DNA of 64,000 bases from an uncultured Arthrobacter sp. (GTDB lineage Bacteria > Actinomycetota > Actinomycetes > Actinomycetales > Micrococcaceae): NCBI RefSeq assembly GCF_947493765.1, contig NZ_CANLSZ010000003.1:124001-188000 (forward strand), written 5' to 3'. This document shows positions 16,673 through 28,031 of this stretch, piece by piece. The notes beneath the pieces were generated by a model that searched no databases, had not been told where the DNA came from, and was given only the letters and a program-made list of their open reading frames with translations. The position numbers and the translations under genes are program-made. Numbering within the stretch: the first letter of the stretch is position 1; every line of letters begins with the position of its first letter.

Positions 16673-16955
16673 CCCGTCGGCGCAGCCACGACCCCCTGCC
16701 GGGCAGGCGGGTCTCGGTCTGTTCGCGGCACCGCAGCGCGACGACGGCCGGCCGGTCTGCTCGCGTAAGAACTGCCGTGCGCCTGCCCTCTGGCAGGTGC
16801 TGTGGAACAATCCGCGGATCCACACACCCGAACGGCGGAAGGCCTGGGGTGCGTGCGCCGATCACAGGACCTGGTTCGAGGAGTACCTGGGAGAGCGCGG
16901 CCTGTGGAAGGAGACACTTCCCCTCGCCGCCGACCAGCCGATGGAGACCCGCTAG
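16665..16955 (+). CDS. Uncharacterised 96-residue Cys/His protein
   Basis: Small soluble basic protein I cannot assign. It has C32-x4-C37 and C64-x2-H67, an arrangement that could bind one zinc or other metal ion, in a Trp-rich segment (ALWQVLWNNPRIHTPERRKAW). No signal peptide or membrane segment. It overlaps the DUF3099 gene by 8 nt and its stop directly abuts the GTG of the SURF1 gene, so all three are translationally coupled. Reality of the gene is supported by this packing and by codon use like its neighbours. Confidence 0.75.
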   Translation: MPDPSAQPRPPAGQAGLGLFAAPQRDDGRPVCSRKNCRAPALWQVLWNNPRIHTPERRKAWGACADHRTWFEEYLGERGLWKETLPLAADQPMETR

Positions 16956-17795
16956 GTGTACCGCTTCCTGTTCTCCGCGCGCTGGCTGGGCTGGCTGGCG
17001 CTGGTGATGCTGATCGCCGCCGGGTGCGTCGGCCTCGGACGATGGCAGTTCGAGCGGCGGGAGGCGGTCGTCGCCGATATCCAGCGCATCGAAGCGAACT
17101 ACGACGCCGAGCCCGTGGACTACGTCCCGGGCGAGAGGCTCCTCGACAGCTACGACCCGGCCCGGGAATGGACTCCGGTCACCTTCAGGGGTACCTACGA
17201 CGTCGGGCAGCAGGTCGTCGTGCGGAACCGTCCCCTCAACGGCCAGCCCGGCTACGAGGTGCTCACCCCGCTGAGGCTGGAGGACGGCTCCGCCGTGGTC
17301 ATCGATCGCGGCTGGCTGCCGATCGGCAATGCGGAGGCCGGGCGCCCTGACGAGATTCCCGTGCCTCCCCGCGGCCAGGTGGAGGTCACGGCCCGGATCA
17401 AGCCGGCCGAGCCGGCCGTGAACCGCGGTGCCCCCGAGGGCCAGGTGGCCTCCATCGACCTCGCGTCGCTGGCCGAGGGACTCGACTACCCGCTGCAGGA
17501 CGCGGCCTACGGGCTGCTGGACGTGGAGCGGCCCGCCGCGGCACGGACCCCCATCGCTCCGCCGAAACCCTCGATCGACGAGGGACCCCACCTCTCGTAC
17601 GCCCTGCAGTGGTTCGCATTCGGCGTCCTCGCGTTCGTGGGCCTCGGCTACGCCGCCCGGCAGCAGCGCCGCAGCGACGCGGAACGGGAGGGTACGCGGA
17701 CCGAACCCACCTCTCGTCGTCGACGTCCCACGGCCGAGGAGGAGGAGGATGCCATCCTCGACTCCCAGGCCCTGCGCGACGAAGCCCGTCGGTGA
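16956..17795 (+). CDS. SURF1-family cytochrome c oxidase assembly protein
   Basis: Membrane protein that helps insert heme A into cytochrome c oxidase subunit I. It has the two-helix topology of SURF1: an N-terminal helix (residues 9-27) followed by the hallmark GRWQFERR, a periplasmic domain with VVVRNRPLNGQPGYEVLTPL and VIDRGWLP, and a C-terminal helix after HLSYALQWFAFGV. A charged tail of about 50 residues, with a run of acidic residues, extends into the cytoplasm. GTG 16956 abuts the previous stop. Heme A synthesis genes ctaA/ctaB lie about 12 kb away in the window. Confidence 0.9.
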   Translation: MYRFLFSARWLGWLALVMLIAAGCVGLGRWQFERREAVVADIQRIEANYDAEPVDYVPGERLLDSYDPAREWTPVTFRGTYDVGQQVVVRNRPLNGQPGYEVLTPLRLEDGSAVVIDRGWLPIGNAEAGRPDEIPVPPRGQVEVTARIKPAEPAVNRGAPEGQVASIDLASLAEGLDYPLQDAAYGLLDVERPAAARTPIAPPKPSIDEGPHLSYALQWFAFGVLAFVGLGYAARQQRRSDAEREGTRTEPTSRRRRPTAEEEEDAILDSQALRDEARR

Positions 17796-17807
17796 CCGGG
17801 CAACGAG

Positions 17808-19406
<1,599 letters not shown>

Positions 19407-19571
19407 GATTGGGCCTTTCGGGGATGCACGGAGGATCTCTGTTGTAGGAACCCCACAAAGGATCCCGGGGTGACCGGCGCTAGTCTCGGTACAGAAGCAG
19501 GAGCGGACGGGGTGCCGGCACATGAGCCGACCGACCGGTGAGACCGAGGATCCGGAGAAGGAGCGCAAGCC

Positions 19572-20210
19572 ATGGAGCCAGCCCAGACGACCGTCACAGG
19601 AACGGCCGGTACCGGTCGACGATCGACCCGACGCCGGTGGGACGCCACCGATCTCTCGCTGGTCGCCGTCTTCGCCGCCCTCATCGCCGCCCTGGCAATC
19701 CTACCCGGTATACCGGTGGGCCCGCTCGGGGTCCCCATCACACTGCAGACCCTCGGCGTCCTGCTCGCGGGACTCGTGCTCGGACCGGCTCGCGGGACGG
19801 CGGCCGTGCTGCTCTATCTCGTGGCGGGCCTGATCGGCCTCCCGGTGTTCAGCGGGTTCAGCGGCGGCTTCGGGGTCCTCGCGGGACCGACGGCAGGGTA
19901 CCTCCTGGCCTTCCCCCTGGCCGCACTCGTGGCCGGGCTCCTCACCGTCGGTGTGCTGCGCCGTACCCGTAGGTTCCGCGTGGTGCTGCTGTTCCTGGCC
20001 GCGCTCACGGCGAGCCTGCTCACCATCCACCCGCTCGGGATCGCAGGACTCATGCTCAACGCGGGGCTCCCCTTGCGGGACGCGATCCTGGTCGACGTGG
20101 TGTATCTGCCCGGCGACGTCGTGAAGGACGTCCTCGCCGCAGTGCTGGCCGTCTCGGTCCACCGGGCCTTCCCGCGGCTGCTGGCCGCGAAGCCGCCCCT
20201 CCGTGCCTGA
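19572..20210 (+). CDS. bioY: Biotin ECF transporter substrate-binding component
   Basis: Membrane S component that captures biotin with high affinity. 212 residues with six hydrophobic helices, and the BioY signature GLPVFSGFSGGFGVLAGPTAGYL. An N-terminal basic stretch (GRRSTRRRW) precedes helix 1. ATG 19572 has GAAGGAG about 9 nt upstream. It overlaps the ATPase gene by 8 nt, forming a complete bioY-bioM-bioN unit. No BirA or BioQ operator was recognised in the 165-nt upstream gap. Confidence 0.94.
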   Translation: MEPAQTTVTGTAGTGRRSTRRRWDATDLSLVAVFAALIAALAILPGIPVGPLGVPITLQTLGVLLAGLVLGPARGTAAVLLYLVAGLIGLPVFSGFSGGFGVLAGPTAGYLLAFPLAALVAGLLTVGVLRRTRRFRVVLLFLAALTASLLTIHPLGIAGLMLNAGLPLRDAILVDVVYLPGDVVKDVLAAVLAVSVHRAFPRLLAAKPPLRA

Positions 20211-20913
20211 TCCGATCGAGTTCCGCGGCGCGGGGGTGCGCACGCATCCCGAGGGCCGGATCCTGCTCGAGCCGCTGGATCTGTCCCTGACCGAGCAGCG
20301 CGTCTGCGTGATCGGCGCCAACGGTTCGGGTAAGTCGACCCTGCTGCGCCTCATCAACGGGCTGCTCCTGCCGACGGAGGGGGCCGTGGCGGTCCACGGC
20401 AACGACACCCGGACCATGGGCCGCACGGTGCGCCGCAGCGTCGGGTTCGTCTTCACCGATCCCCTCTCGCAGCTGGTGATGCCCACCGGCCGGGAGGACG
20501 TGGAACTCTCCCTCCGTACCCTGCGGCTCCCGTCCGGTGATCGCCGCGAGCGCGCCGGGCAGGTCCTCCGGCGCTTCGGCATCGACCATCTGGCCGATCA
20601 GAGTAGCTACGACCTCTCGGGTGGCGAGCGGCAGATCCTGGCCCTCGCCGTGGTCCTCGCGACCGAGCCCCGCGTCCTCGTCGCCGACGAGCCCACCACG
20701 CTGCTGGACCTGCGCAACGACGCCCGGATGCGCTCGCTGCTCGCCGGTCTGGACCAGCAGGTGGTGTTCACCACGCACAATCTCGATTTCGCGCTCGAGA
20801 GCGAGCGGACCCTCGTGCTCGACGCGGGCAGGATTGTCTTCGACGGACCGGCCGACGACGCCGTGGCGTACTATCGGGAGCTGTGCGGCTGCGCTCCGTC
20901 CCCGGGACAGTGA
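20203..20913 (+). CDS. bioM: ECF transporter ATPase for biotin
   Basis: Single ABC ATPase (236 residues) energising BioY/BioN. Walker A GANGSGKST, Q-loop in VFTDPLSQLVMPT, signature DLSGGERQ, Walker B VLVADEPTTLLD and switch H in FTTHNLDFAL are all present. The short unusual REDVELSL segment after the Q-loop is typical of EcfA proteins. GTG 20203 overlaps the bioY stop; the gene ends in a GTGA overlap with bioN. Only one ATPase is encoded, so a homodimer is expected. Confidence 0.93.
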   Translation: MPDPIEFRGAGVRTHPEGRILLEPLDLSLTEQRVCVIGANGSGKSTLLRLINGLLLPTEGAVAVHGNDTRTMGRTVRRSVGFVFTDPLSQLVMPTGREDVELSLRTLRLPSGDRRERAGQVLRRFGIDHLADQSSYDLSGGERQILALAVVLATEPRVLVADEPTTLLDLRNDARMRSLLAGLDQQVVFTTHNLDFALESERTLVLDAGRIVFDGPADDAVAYYRELCGCAPSPGQ

Positions 20914-21569
20914 GAGGCTTCGGAGCGACCCTGGGGCTGTACGAACCGGGGCGCGGCTTCCTGTACCGGACGCCGCTGGCCGTCAAGGCCGTCGCGTCCC
21001 TGGCCTGCGCCGTCGCCGTCATCGCCTGGCGTTCCCCCGCGACCACCGCCGTCGCCCTCCTGCTCGCCGTCGGCGGCCTCCTCGTGGGTGCCCGCCTCTC
21101 ACCGGCACGGGTGCTGCGGATGCTCCTGCCCGCCGCGCCCGTGCTGGGGATCCTCGCGCTCTACCAGGGAGTGGCGCAGGACTGGCTCCGCGCGTTCGTC
21201 GTGGTGGGCGGGATCACCGCCTGCCTGCTCGCGGCACGGGCCCTGACGCTGACCACCCGGACCCAGGACCTGCTCGACGGCGTCGTCCGGCTGGTCCGTC
21301 CGTTCCGCCGACTCGGCGCCGATCCGGAGCGCTTCGCGCTGGCCCTGTCCATCATGCTGCGCAGCATCCCCTACCTGGCGGGCCTGTTCGTCGACGTGCG
21401 CCAGGCCGCCCGTGCACGCGGGCTGGAGCGCAATCCCCGCGTGGTGGTCACACCCCTCGTGCTCGGGGCGGTCGCCTACGCCCACCGGACGGGCGAGGCC
21501 CTGGCCGCACGGGGACTCGGGGAGGGCGAGCCCGACGAGGCTCTGCCCGACGAACCCACCGGCCCGTGA
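20910..21569 (+). CDS. bioN: ECF transporter transmembrane (T) component for biotin
   Basis: EcfT-type membrane protein linking the BioM ATPase to BioY. 219 residues with about five hydrophobic helices and the two coupling helices near ARALTLTTRTQDLL and VRQAARARGLE, the latter carrying the Ala-Arg-Gly signature that contacts the ATPase. GTG 20910 makes a 4-nt GTGA overlap with bioM; a GTG at 20883 would add nine residues and is the alternative. Confidence 0.9.
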   Translation: MRGFGATLGLYEPGRGFLYRTPLAVKAVASLACAVAVIAWRSPATTAVALLLAVGGLLVGARLSPARVLRMLLPAAPVLGILALYQGVAQDWLRAFVVVGGITACLLAARALTLTTRTQDLLDGVVRLVRPFRRLGADPERFALALSIMLRSIPYLAGLFVDVRQAARARGLERNPRVVVTPLVLGAVAYAHRTGEALAARGLGEGEPDEALPDEPTGP

Positions 21570-21744
21570 CGGGAGGGTCGTGACGAGCCTGTCGTGACCA
21601 GCCGGTCGAGACGAGCGGGCACCGCACCCAAGGCAGGACGACGGTGGGGCGGTCCCGGCTTCCGCCGTGACCGCCCCACTTCAGGGCCCACTTCAGGGCC
21701 CACGCCCTAGTCCTGCTCAGCTGTCGAAGCTCAGATGTTGAAGC
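21570..21744. terminator. Convergent gap of bioN and sufT with an 11-bp hairpin
   Basis: GTGGGGCGGTC (21644-21654) and GACCGCCCCAC (21669-21679) form a perfect 11-bp stem with a 14-nt loop between the convergent bioN and sufT genes, suited to bidirectional termination although no T-run follows. Right after it CACTTCAGGGCC is duplicated in tandem, and the sufT end repeat begins at 21715. Nothing coding was seen. Confidence 0.55.
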
Positions 21745-21756
21745 TTAGATGTTGAA
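21715..21756. repeat. Three 14-nt tandem repeats spanning the sufT stop codon
   Basis: On the plus strand the unit GCTCAGATGTTGAA is present as GCTCAGCTGTCGAA, GCTCAGATGTTGAA and GCTTAGATGTTGAA. The last copy encodes the final Phe-Asn-Ile codons and TAA stop of sufT on the minus strand, so the two further copies lie just after its stop and each carries its own TGA. Confidence 0.9.
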
Positions 21757-22074
21757 GCCGAGTGCGCGCATCTGGTCGCGGCCGTCCTCGGTGATCTTCT
21801 CCGGACCCCATGGCGGCATCCACACCCAGTTGAGCCGCCACTCGTCGACCACGCCGTCGAGGACCTGGCCCACCTGTTCCTCGAGCACATCCGTCAGCGG
21901 GCAGGCCGCCGTGGTGAGGGTCATGTCGATCAGGAGGGCGCCGTCGTCGGCGTAGGTCAGACCGTAGAGGAGGCCAAGATCCACGATATTGACGCCCAGC
22001 TCCGGATCGATCACGTCACGCAACGCCTCCTCGACGTCGTCCAACGCCGTTGGTGCCTGTTGCACATCACTCAT
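21745..22074 (-). CDS. sufT: MIP18/DUF59-family Fe-S maturation protein
   Basis: 109-residue protein that helps mature or carry Fe-S clusters, the last gene of the SUF operon. It has the DUF59 core DPELGVNIVDLGLLYG and the reactive cysteine C58 in TLTTAACPLTD, plus the C-terminal VWMPPWGPEKITEDGR. ATG 22074 has an AAAGGAG ribosome site. Its stop lies inside a tandem triplication. PaaD-type DUF59 proteins are similar, but the SUF context decides the role. Confidence 0.9.
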   Translation of the reverse strand: MSDVQQAPTALDDVEEALRDVIDPELGVNIVDLGLLYGLTYADDGALLIDMTLTTAACPLTDVLEEQVGQVLDGVVDEWRLNWVWMPPWGPEKITEDGRDQMRALGFNI

Positions 22075-22128
22075 CGGAGATCTCCTTTCGCGTGGTCCGG
22101 CACGCAGGGCGCCGGACGGGATGGTCGG

Positions 22129-22887
<759 letters not shown>

Positions 22888-22949
22888 CGTGTTCTCTCTC
22901 CTTCGCCTGCGATGCAGGTGGTGTGCAGGAAGTCGGTGGGCGTCGGCCG

Positions 22950-23306
22950 TCACCCCAGCTGGGGTGCGGGCGCTCCGTTGGTGACCGTGGTGATGTCGAC
23001 GTAGACATCGTTGTTGTGGATCTCGAGTGCGAACACCGGGACCGGCTCGTACGCGGGGAGCTGCAGCGGCGCACCGCTGCGCAGGTCGAACTGGGACCCG
23101 TGGCCCCAGCACTCGATGGCGCATCCCTCGACCTCCCCCTCGGAGAGGGAGATGTCGGCGTGGGAGCAGGTGTCACCGAGTGCGTGGATCCCGCCGTCCG
23201 AGTCACGCACCACGACCACGGGGTAGTCGTCGATCAGCACGCGCAGCGCCTGCTTGACCTGGATGTCGTCGACGCTGCAGATGAGTTCACCCCTGGGCTC
23301 CGGCAT
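22950..23306 (-). CDS. Rieske-type [2Fe-2S] ferredoxin in the SUF operon
   Basis: 118-residue Rieske protein of the NirD/dioxygenase-ferredoxin type with cluster ligands C47-S-H49 and C66-W-G-H69. It probably supplies electrons or serves as an early client of the SUF machine; this gene is a regular member of actinobacterial SUF operons. Its ATG overlaps the sufD stop by one base (TGATG), so expression is coupled. No linked reductase or oxygenase is present here. Confidence 0.9.
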   Translation of the reverse strand: MPEPRGELICSVDDIQVKQALRVLIDDYPVVVVRDSDGGIHALGDTCSHADISLSEGEVEGCAIECWGHGSQFDLRSGAPLQLPAYEPVPVFALEIHNNDVYVDITTVTNGAPAPQLG

Positions 23307-24643
23307 CAGAGGTTCCCCGCGGCCAGTTCGCGTTCGACCGACTCCGAGAGCCGCTCCTCGAGCGCCGGGACCCTGATCTGCTGGATGACCTCGGTGAGGA
23401 ACCCGCGGACCACCAGGCGCCGTGCGGCCTTCTCCGGGATGCCGCGGGCCATGAGGTAGAACAGGTGCTCGTCGTCGAACCGGCCGGTGGCGCTGGCGTG
23501 GCCCGCGCCCTCGATCAGTCCGGTCTCGATCTCGAGGTTCGGCACCGAGTCGGAGCGCGCGCCGTCCGTGAGGAGCAGGTTGCGGTTGGTCTCGTAGGTG
23601 TCGGTGCCCTCGGCCGCCTTGCGGATCAGCACGTCGCCCACCCAGACGGTGTGCGCGTCCTGGCCCTGGAGGGCGCCCTTGTAGGTGACCCGGGACGTGC
23701 AGTTGGGCGTGGCGTGGTCCACCAGGAGGCGCTGCTCCAGGTGCTGCCCGGCGTCGGCGAAGTACAGCCCGTACATCTCCACCTCGGCGCCGGGAGCGGA
23801 GAAGATGGACGACGGCGTCAGGCGCACCAGATCGCCGCCGAGGCTCACGACCACGTGCTTGTAGCGTGCGTCCCGGCCGATGCGTGCCTGCTGGGAGGAG
23901 ACGTGGACGGCGTCGTCGTCCCATTCCTGCACGCTGACGACCGTGAGCTCTGCGCCGTCCTCGACCACGATCTCCACGTTTTGGGCGAGCGCAGCCGAAC
24001 CGCCGTGATCGAGCACGACGACGGCCCTGGAGAACCGCTCCGCCCGGATCAGGATGTACTGGGCGGCGGGGTCCGCGCTGCGTCCGGTGATGCTCACCAT
24101 GACCTCGCCCTCGGCCACCGTGTCCCGCGGGACGGTGATGACCGTCGCCTCGGAGAAGGCGTTCCAGGCCGCGGCCGAGACGCGGTCCTCCGGGGTGGCG
24201 CCCCTCCCCAGGCGCGGATCGTCGCGGCCCACGGTCTTGACCGTCACGTTGCCGGCGCCGGTGACCTCGATCGCCGGGGCGGGACCGGTGAGCTCGTCCG
24301 TGTGGAGGCCGCGCAGGCGCTTCAGCGGAGTGAAGCGCCAGTCCTCCTCCATGCCCGTCAGCGGCGGGAAGTCCGCCAGGTCGAACGAGCGTCGGCGTTC
24401 CCCGCGCGATGCCTCGGGGATCACCGGGGCATTGCCGTGGCTGTGCTTCTTGAAACCGAGCTGCTCCGTGCCGTCGTCCCCGCCGGGGAGTCGCTCGCCC
24501 TCCTCGGTGAAACCGTCGATGGAGGCCCGTCCGATGGTCGCGGTCCCGAGGCGTGCCTTCTTGTCGAGGGCACTGGTCCCGCCGTCGAGCGGGGTGTCGG
24601 GTGTGATGTCCGGTGTGGTGTCCGTATGTGTCGTCTCAGCCAT
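23306..24643 (-). CDS. sufD: SUF assembly scaffold subunit
   Basis: Beta-helix scaffold protein paired with SufB in the SufBC2D complex. 445 residues; the C-terminal RSDSVPNLEIETGLIEGAGHAS segment is the conserved SufB/SufD signature with the functional histidine near it. About 60 residues of Thr/Asp-rich N-terminus (TTHTDTTPDITPDTP) are longer than usual and likely disordered. ATG 24643 is 2 nt after the sufB stop. Confidence 0.95.
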   Translation of the reverse strand: MAETTHTDTTPDITPDTPLDGGTSALDKKARLGTATIGRASIDGFTEEGERLPGGDDGTEQLGFKKHSHGNAPVIPEASRGERRRSFDLADFPPLTGMEEDWRFTPLKRLRGLHTDELTGPAPAIEVTGAGNVTVKTVGRDDPRLGRGATPEDRVSAAAWNAFSEATVITVPRDTVAEGEVMVSITGRSADPAAQYILIRAERFSRAVVVLDHGGSAALAQNVEIVVEDGAELTVVSVQEWDDDAVHVSSQQARIGRDARYKHVVVSLGGDLVRLTPSSIFSAPGAEVEMYGLYFADAGQHLEQRLLVDHATPNCTSRVTYKGALQGQDAHTVWVGDVLIRKAAEGTDTYETNRNLLLTDGARSDSVPNLEIETGLIEGAGHASATGRFDDEHLFYLMARGIPEKAARRLVVRGFLTEVIQQIRVPALEERLSESVERELAAGNL

Positions 24644-24645
24644 TC

Positions 24646-26130
24646 CTAGCCCACGGCCCCTTCCATCTGCAGTTCGATCAGCCGGTTCAGCTCGAGCGCG
24701 TACTCCATGGGCAGCTCACGGGCGATCGGCTCGATGAAGCCGCGCACGATCATGGCCATGGCCTCGTCCTCCGGCATGCCTCGGGACATCAGGTAGAACA
24801 GCTGTTCCTCGCTGACGCGCGAGACGGTGGCCTCGTGGCCCATCGTCACGTCGTCCTCGCGGATGTCCACGTACGGGTACGTGTCCGAGCGGGAGATCGT
24901 GTCCACCAGGAGCGCGTCGCAGCGCACGGTGTTCGCCGAGTGCGTGGCGCCGTCCCGTACCTGGACGAGACCGCGATAGGCGGCCCGTCCGCCACCGCGT
25001 GCCACGGACTTCGAGATGATCGAGGACTTGGTGTTCGGCGCGATGTGCACCATCTTCGACCCGGTGTCCTGGTGCTGTCCCTCCCCGGCGAAGGCGATGG
25101 AGAGCGTCTCGCCCTTGGCGTGCTCCCCGACCAGGTAGACGGCGGGGTACTTCATGGTGACCTTCGACCCGATGTTCCCGTCGATCCACTCCATGGTGGC
25201 GCCCTCGTGCGCGATGGCCCGCTTCGTGACGAGGTTGTAGACGTTGTTCGACCAGTTCTGGATGGTGGTGTAGCGGACGCGTGCGCCCTTCTTCACCACG
25301 ATCTCCACGACGGCCGAGTGCAGGGAGTCCGAGGTGTAGATCGGCGCGGTGCAGCCCTCGATGTAGTGCACGTACGAGTCCTCGTCCGCGATGATCAGCG
25401 TGCGCTCGAACTGGCCCATGTTCTCGGTGTTGATCCGGAAGTACGCCTGCAGCGGGATCTCGACGTGGACGCCCTTCGGGACGTACACGAACGAACCGCC
25501 CGACCACACGGCGGTGTTCAGCGACGCGAACTTGTTGTCACCGACCGGGATGATGGTGCCGAAGTACTCCTTGAAGATCTCCGGGTGCTCGCGCAGTGCC
25601 GTGTCGGTGTCGAGGAAGAGCACACCCTGGCGCTCGAGATCCTCGCGCAGCTGGTGGTACACCACCTCGGACTCGTACTGGGCGGCGACGCCGGAGACGA
25701 GCCGGGCACGCTCCGCCTCGGGGATGCCGAGCTTCTCGTAGGTGTTGCGGATGTCCTCGGGGAGGTCCTCCCACGTGTTCGCCTGCTTCTCGGTGGAGCG
25801 GACGAAGTACTTGATGTTGTCGAAGTCGATGCCCGAGAGGTCCGCACCCCAGGCGGGCATGGGCTTGCGATCGAAGTACTTCAGCCCCTTGAGACGGAGA
25901 TCGAGCATCCATTCGGGCTCGTTCTTCTTCGCGGAGATGTCACGGACGACCTCCTCGCTCAGTCCACGCCGTGCATTGTCGCTGGCCTCGTTCTTGTCGG
26001 CCCAGCCGTACTGGTACGTACCGATGCCCTCGAGCTCCGGGTTGCGTTCCAGGATGTCGCTGATCGTCGACTCCGGCACTGCCGATTCTACTGCTGACGC
26101 CATTGGCGTGCGGTCTACTTGATCCGTCAT
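24646..26130 (-). CDS. sufB: SUF assembly scaffold subunit
   Basis: Main scaffold on which Fe-S clusters are built, 494 residues. Conserved segments include [10 protein letters not shown], the acceptor-cysteine region [15 protein letters not shown], and the C-terminal [26 protein letters not shown] signature (shown in parts: [17 protein letters not shown]). ATG 26130 overlaps the sufR stop by one base (TGATG) and has AAGGAAGG 5 nt upstream. Neither SufS nor SufU is encoded in this operon, so sulfur must be supplied from elsewhere. Confidence 0.96.
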   Translation of the reverse strand: MTDQVDRTPMASAVESAVPESTISDILERNPELEGIGTYQYGWADKNEASDNARRGLSEEVVRDISAKKNEPEWMLDLRLKGLKYFDRKPMPAWGADLSGIDFDNIKYFVRSTEKQANTWEDLPEDIRNTYEKLGIPEAERARLVSGVAAQYESEVVYHQLREDLERQGVLFLDTDTALREHPEIFKEYFGTIIPVGDNKFASLNTAVWSGGSFVYVPKGVHVEIPLQAYFRINTENMGQFERTLIIADEDSYVHYIEGCTAPIYTSDSLHSAVVEIVVKKGARVRYTTIQNWSNNVYNLVTKRAIAHEGATMEWIDGNIGSKVTMKYPAVYLVGEHAKGETLSIAFAGEGQHQDTGSKMVHIAPNTKSSIISKSVARGGGRAAYRGLVQVRDGATHSANTVRCDALLVDTISRSDTYPYVDIREDDVTMGHEATVSRVSEEQLFYLMSRGMPEDEAMAMIVRGFIEPIARELPMEYALELNRLIELQMEGAVG

Positions 26131-26954
26131 CACGGCCTTCCTTGCTGATGGGTGGATAACGTTGCTGGGGCGGACAGGGCCGCAGGGTCCTGGCTGAGCG
26201 GATCAGCCATGGCCGCGGCCGGACGCCCCAGGGGAATGTGGGTCGTGCAGACGTGCCCGCCACTGGCGAGCGTGGACAGGCGCCGGACGTCGACGCCGAG
26301 CAGACGCGCGAAGACCGCGGTCTCCTGCTCGCAGAACGTGGGGAACTCCGCGGCCAGGCCCTGGATGGGACAGTGACCCTGGCACAGTTGCACCCCGAGC
26401 ATCGTCGAGCGAGGCGCCTCCCGCCTGGGTGGACGGCGGACCGGAGAGCCGACGGTCCGCGTGGATCCCACGAAACCGTCCGCGCTCAGTGCCCCGGCCA
26501 GGGCCTCGGCCCTCGCCTCGAGTTCGGGCCCGGCGGCGTCCACGATCGGGCGGTAGCGCTCCTCCATGTCGGCGAACCGCTCACGGGCGAAATCCTCGAT
26601 GCCCGCCGCACCCACTGTCTCCCCGAGGCGCGTCAGGGCGGCCCGGGCGATCGCCAGATAGTCCTCGCCGATGGCACTCTGCCCGCGCTGGCTGACCACG
26701 TAGCGCCGGGCCGGCCGCCCCGCGCCGCCGCCCTGTCCGCGCCCGCGCTTGATCTCGATGAGCCCGTCCAGGGAGAGCGCGTCGAGGTGTCGCCGCACTG
26801 CGGCCGGGGTGAAGCCGAGGCGCACGCCGAGCTCGGCGGCGCTCACGGGACCGTGCTCGAGGACCGAGGAAAGGACCCGGTCCCTGGTCCGTTCGTCGAG
26901 TGGCTGGGCCACGACAGGAGGAGTCCGGGTGGTCACCGCGTCCGATGCGCTCAT
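26130..26954 (-). CDS. sufR: SUF operon repressor (Fe-S sensing winged-helix protein)
   Basis: 274-residue regulator with an N-terminal winged helix ([20 protein letters not shown], residues 38-57) and a C-terminal cluster-binding domain with C191-x3-C195-x12-C208-x27-C236, a spacing consistent with actinobacterial SufR. Likely represses the suf operon when its cluster is intact. ATG 26954 has a perfect AAAGGAGG ribosome site, so a longer upstream reading is rejected. First gene of the operon; minus-strand TATTGT at 26977-26982 is a candidate -10. Confidence 0.9.
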   Translation of the reverse strand: MSASDAVTTRTPPVVAQPLDERTRDRVLSSVLEHGPVSAAELGVRLGFTPAAVRRHLDALSLDGLIEIKRGRGQGGGAGRPARRYVVSQRGQSAIGEDYLAIARAALTRLGETVGAAGIEDFARERFADMEERYRPIVDAAGPELEARAEALAGALSADGFVGSTRTVGSPVRRPPRREAPRSTMLGVQLCQGHCPIQGLAAEFPTFCEQETAVFARLLGVDVRRLSTLASGGHVCTTHIPLGRPAAAMADPLSQDPAALSAPATLSTHQQGRP

Positions 26955-27080
26955 CTCAGATCCTCCTTTCGCAGACACAATACAGAACACGATCATGACC
27001 TAATCTATTCCGGTCCACCAGTTAGGGGAGGCTACCCATCGCGCCCGCCGTCCCACTACTACCTGTCGTAGAATAGGGGG
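26955..27080. promoter_or_regulatory. Divergent control region of sufR and an ABC exporter
   Basis: Contains the candidate sufR -10 (TATTGT, minus, 26977-26982), and a CCTAA / TTAGG inverted pair spaced 18 nt in the middle. The plus-strand exporter gene has its -10 at 27069-27074. A SufR operator would be expected here but no convincing palindrome was found. Confidence 0.45.
27069..27074 (+). promoter_or_regulatory. -10 element TAGAAT of a leaderless promoter
   Basis: TAGAAT is exactly 6 nt before the GTG start at 27081 of the ABC ATPase gene. The intervening AGGGGG is too close to act as a ribosome site. Confidence 0.6.
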
Positions 27081-28031
27081 GTGCCGACACCTGCCCCCGC
27101 CCTCCTGATCGAGGGCCTGACGAAGGACTTCGGTCCCGTCGGCTCCCTCGACGGCCGCATGGTGCGCGTGCTCGACGGCGTCGGCCTCTCGGCGGCCCGC
27201 GGCGCCGTCACCGTGCTCCTCGGCGCCAACGGTGCCGGGAAGACCACGACCCTGGAGTGCGCGCAGGGATTGCAGCGGGCCGACGCCGGTAGCGTACGGC
27301 TCCTCGGTGAGGATCCCTGGCGCGCCTCGCCCCGGTTACGCGCCCGCGTCGGGGTGATGCTGCAGGAGGGGGGTCTGCCGCCGTCCGTGCGGCCGATTGC
27401 GCTGCTGCGGCACGTCGCCTCCATGTATCGCGCACCGCTGTCCGTCGACCTGCTGGCGGAGCGTCTGGGTCTCGTCGGGTTCGGAGCGGTGTCCATCCGC
27501 CGGCTCTCCGGAGGACAGAGACAGCGCCTCGCCCTGGCGTGTGCGCTCGTGGGCCGGCCCGAGGTGGTGTTCCTCGACGAGCCGAGCGCAGGACTCGATC
27601 CGCAGTCCCGGACGATCGTCTTCGATCTGATCAACGAGCTCCGCGCGGACGGGCTCGCCGTCATCCTCACCACGCACCTGCTGGACGATGCCCAGCGCCT
27701 CGCCGACTACGTCTACATCCTGGAGGGCGGGAGGACGGTCGCGGAGGGCACCGTGGCGGACCTGACGGCGGACCAGGACGCCGACGGGCTGCGCGAACTG
27801 GAGTACGAGACCGTTCCCGGACTGACACTCCCCACGGAGCTCCTCCCCCATCTGCAGCAGAGCGAACCCGGCCCCGGCCGCTACGTGGTGCGCGGAGCCC
27901 TGACGCCCCGGGACGTCGAGCTCCTGGCCGGATGGTGGGGAGCGAACGGTGTCATGCCCACCGCCATCACCATGGCACCGCGCTCGCTCGAGGACGTCTT
28001 CCTCGACATCTCCGGACGGAGCATCCGATGA
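27081..28031 (+). CDS. ABC-2 exporter ATP-binding subunit
   Basis: ATPase of a DrrA-like exporter, 316 residues. Walker A GANGAGKTT around 48-56, signature LSGGQRQRL, Walker B VVFLDEPSAGLDPQ and switch H in LTTHLLDDA. The C-terminal 80 residues form the extra domain typical of this class. It overlaps the permease gene in ATGA and heads an ABC-ctaA unit. Substrate unknown; the same ABC-ctaA linkage in other actinobacteria is usually annotated as antibiotic export, but the ctaA coupling could point to a heme-related role. Confidence 0.88.
   Translation: MPTPAPALLIEGLTKDFGPVGSLDGRMVRVLDGVGLSAARGAVTVLLGANGAGKTTTLECAQGLQRADAGSVRLLGEDPWRASPRLRARVGVMLQEGGLPPSVRPIALLRHVASMYRAPLSVDLLAERLGLVGFGAVSIRRLSGGQRQRLALACALVGRPEVVFLDEPSAGLDPQSRTIVFDLINELRADGLAVILTTHLLDDAQRLADYVYILEGGRTVAEGTVADLTADQDADGLRELEYETVPGLTLPTELLPHLQQSEPGPGRYVVRGALTPRDVELLAGWWGANGVMPTAITMAPRSLEDVFLDISGRSIR

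Noticed and set aside
26955-27080. SufR operator
   Set aside because: An operator is expected, but no palindrome of convincing quality was found; the CCTAA/TTAGG pair is too short and widely spaced.
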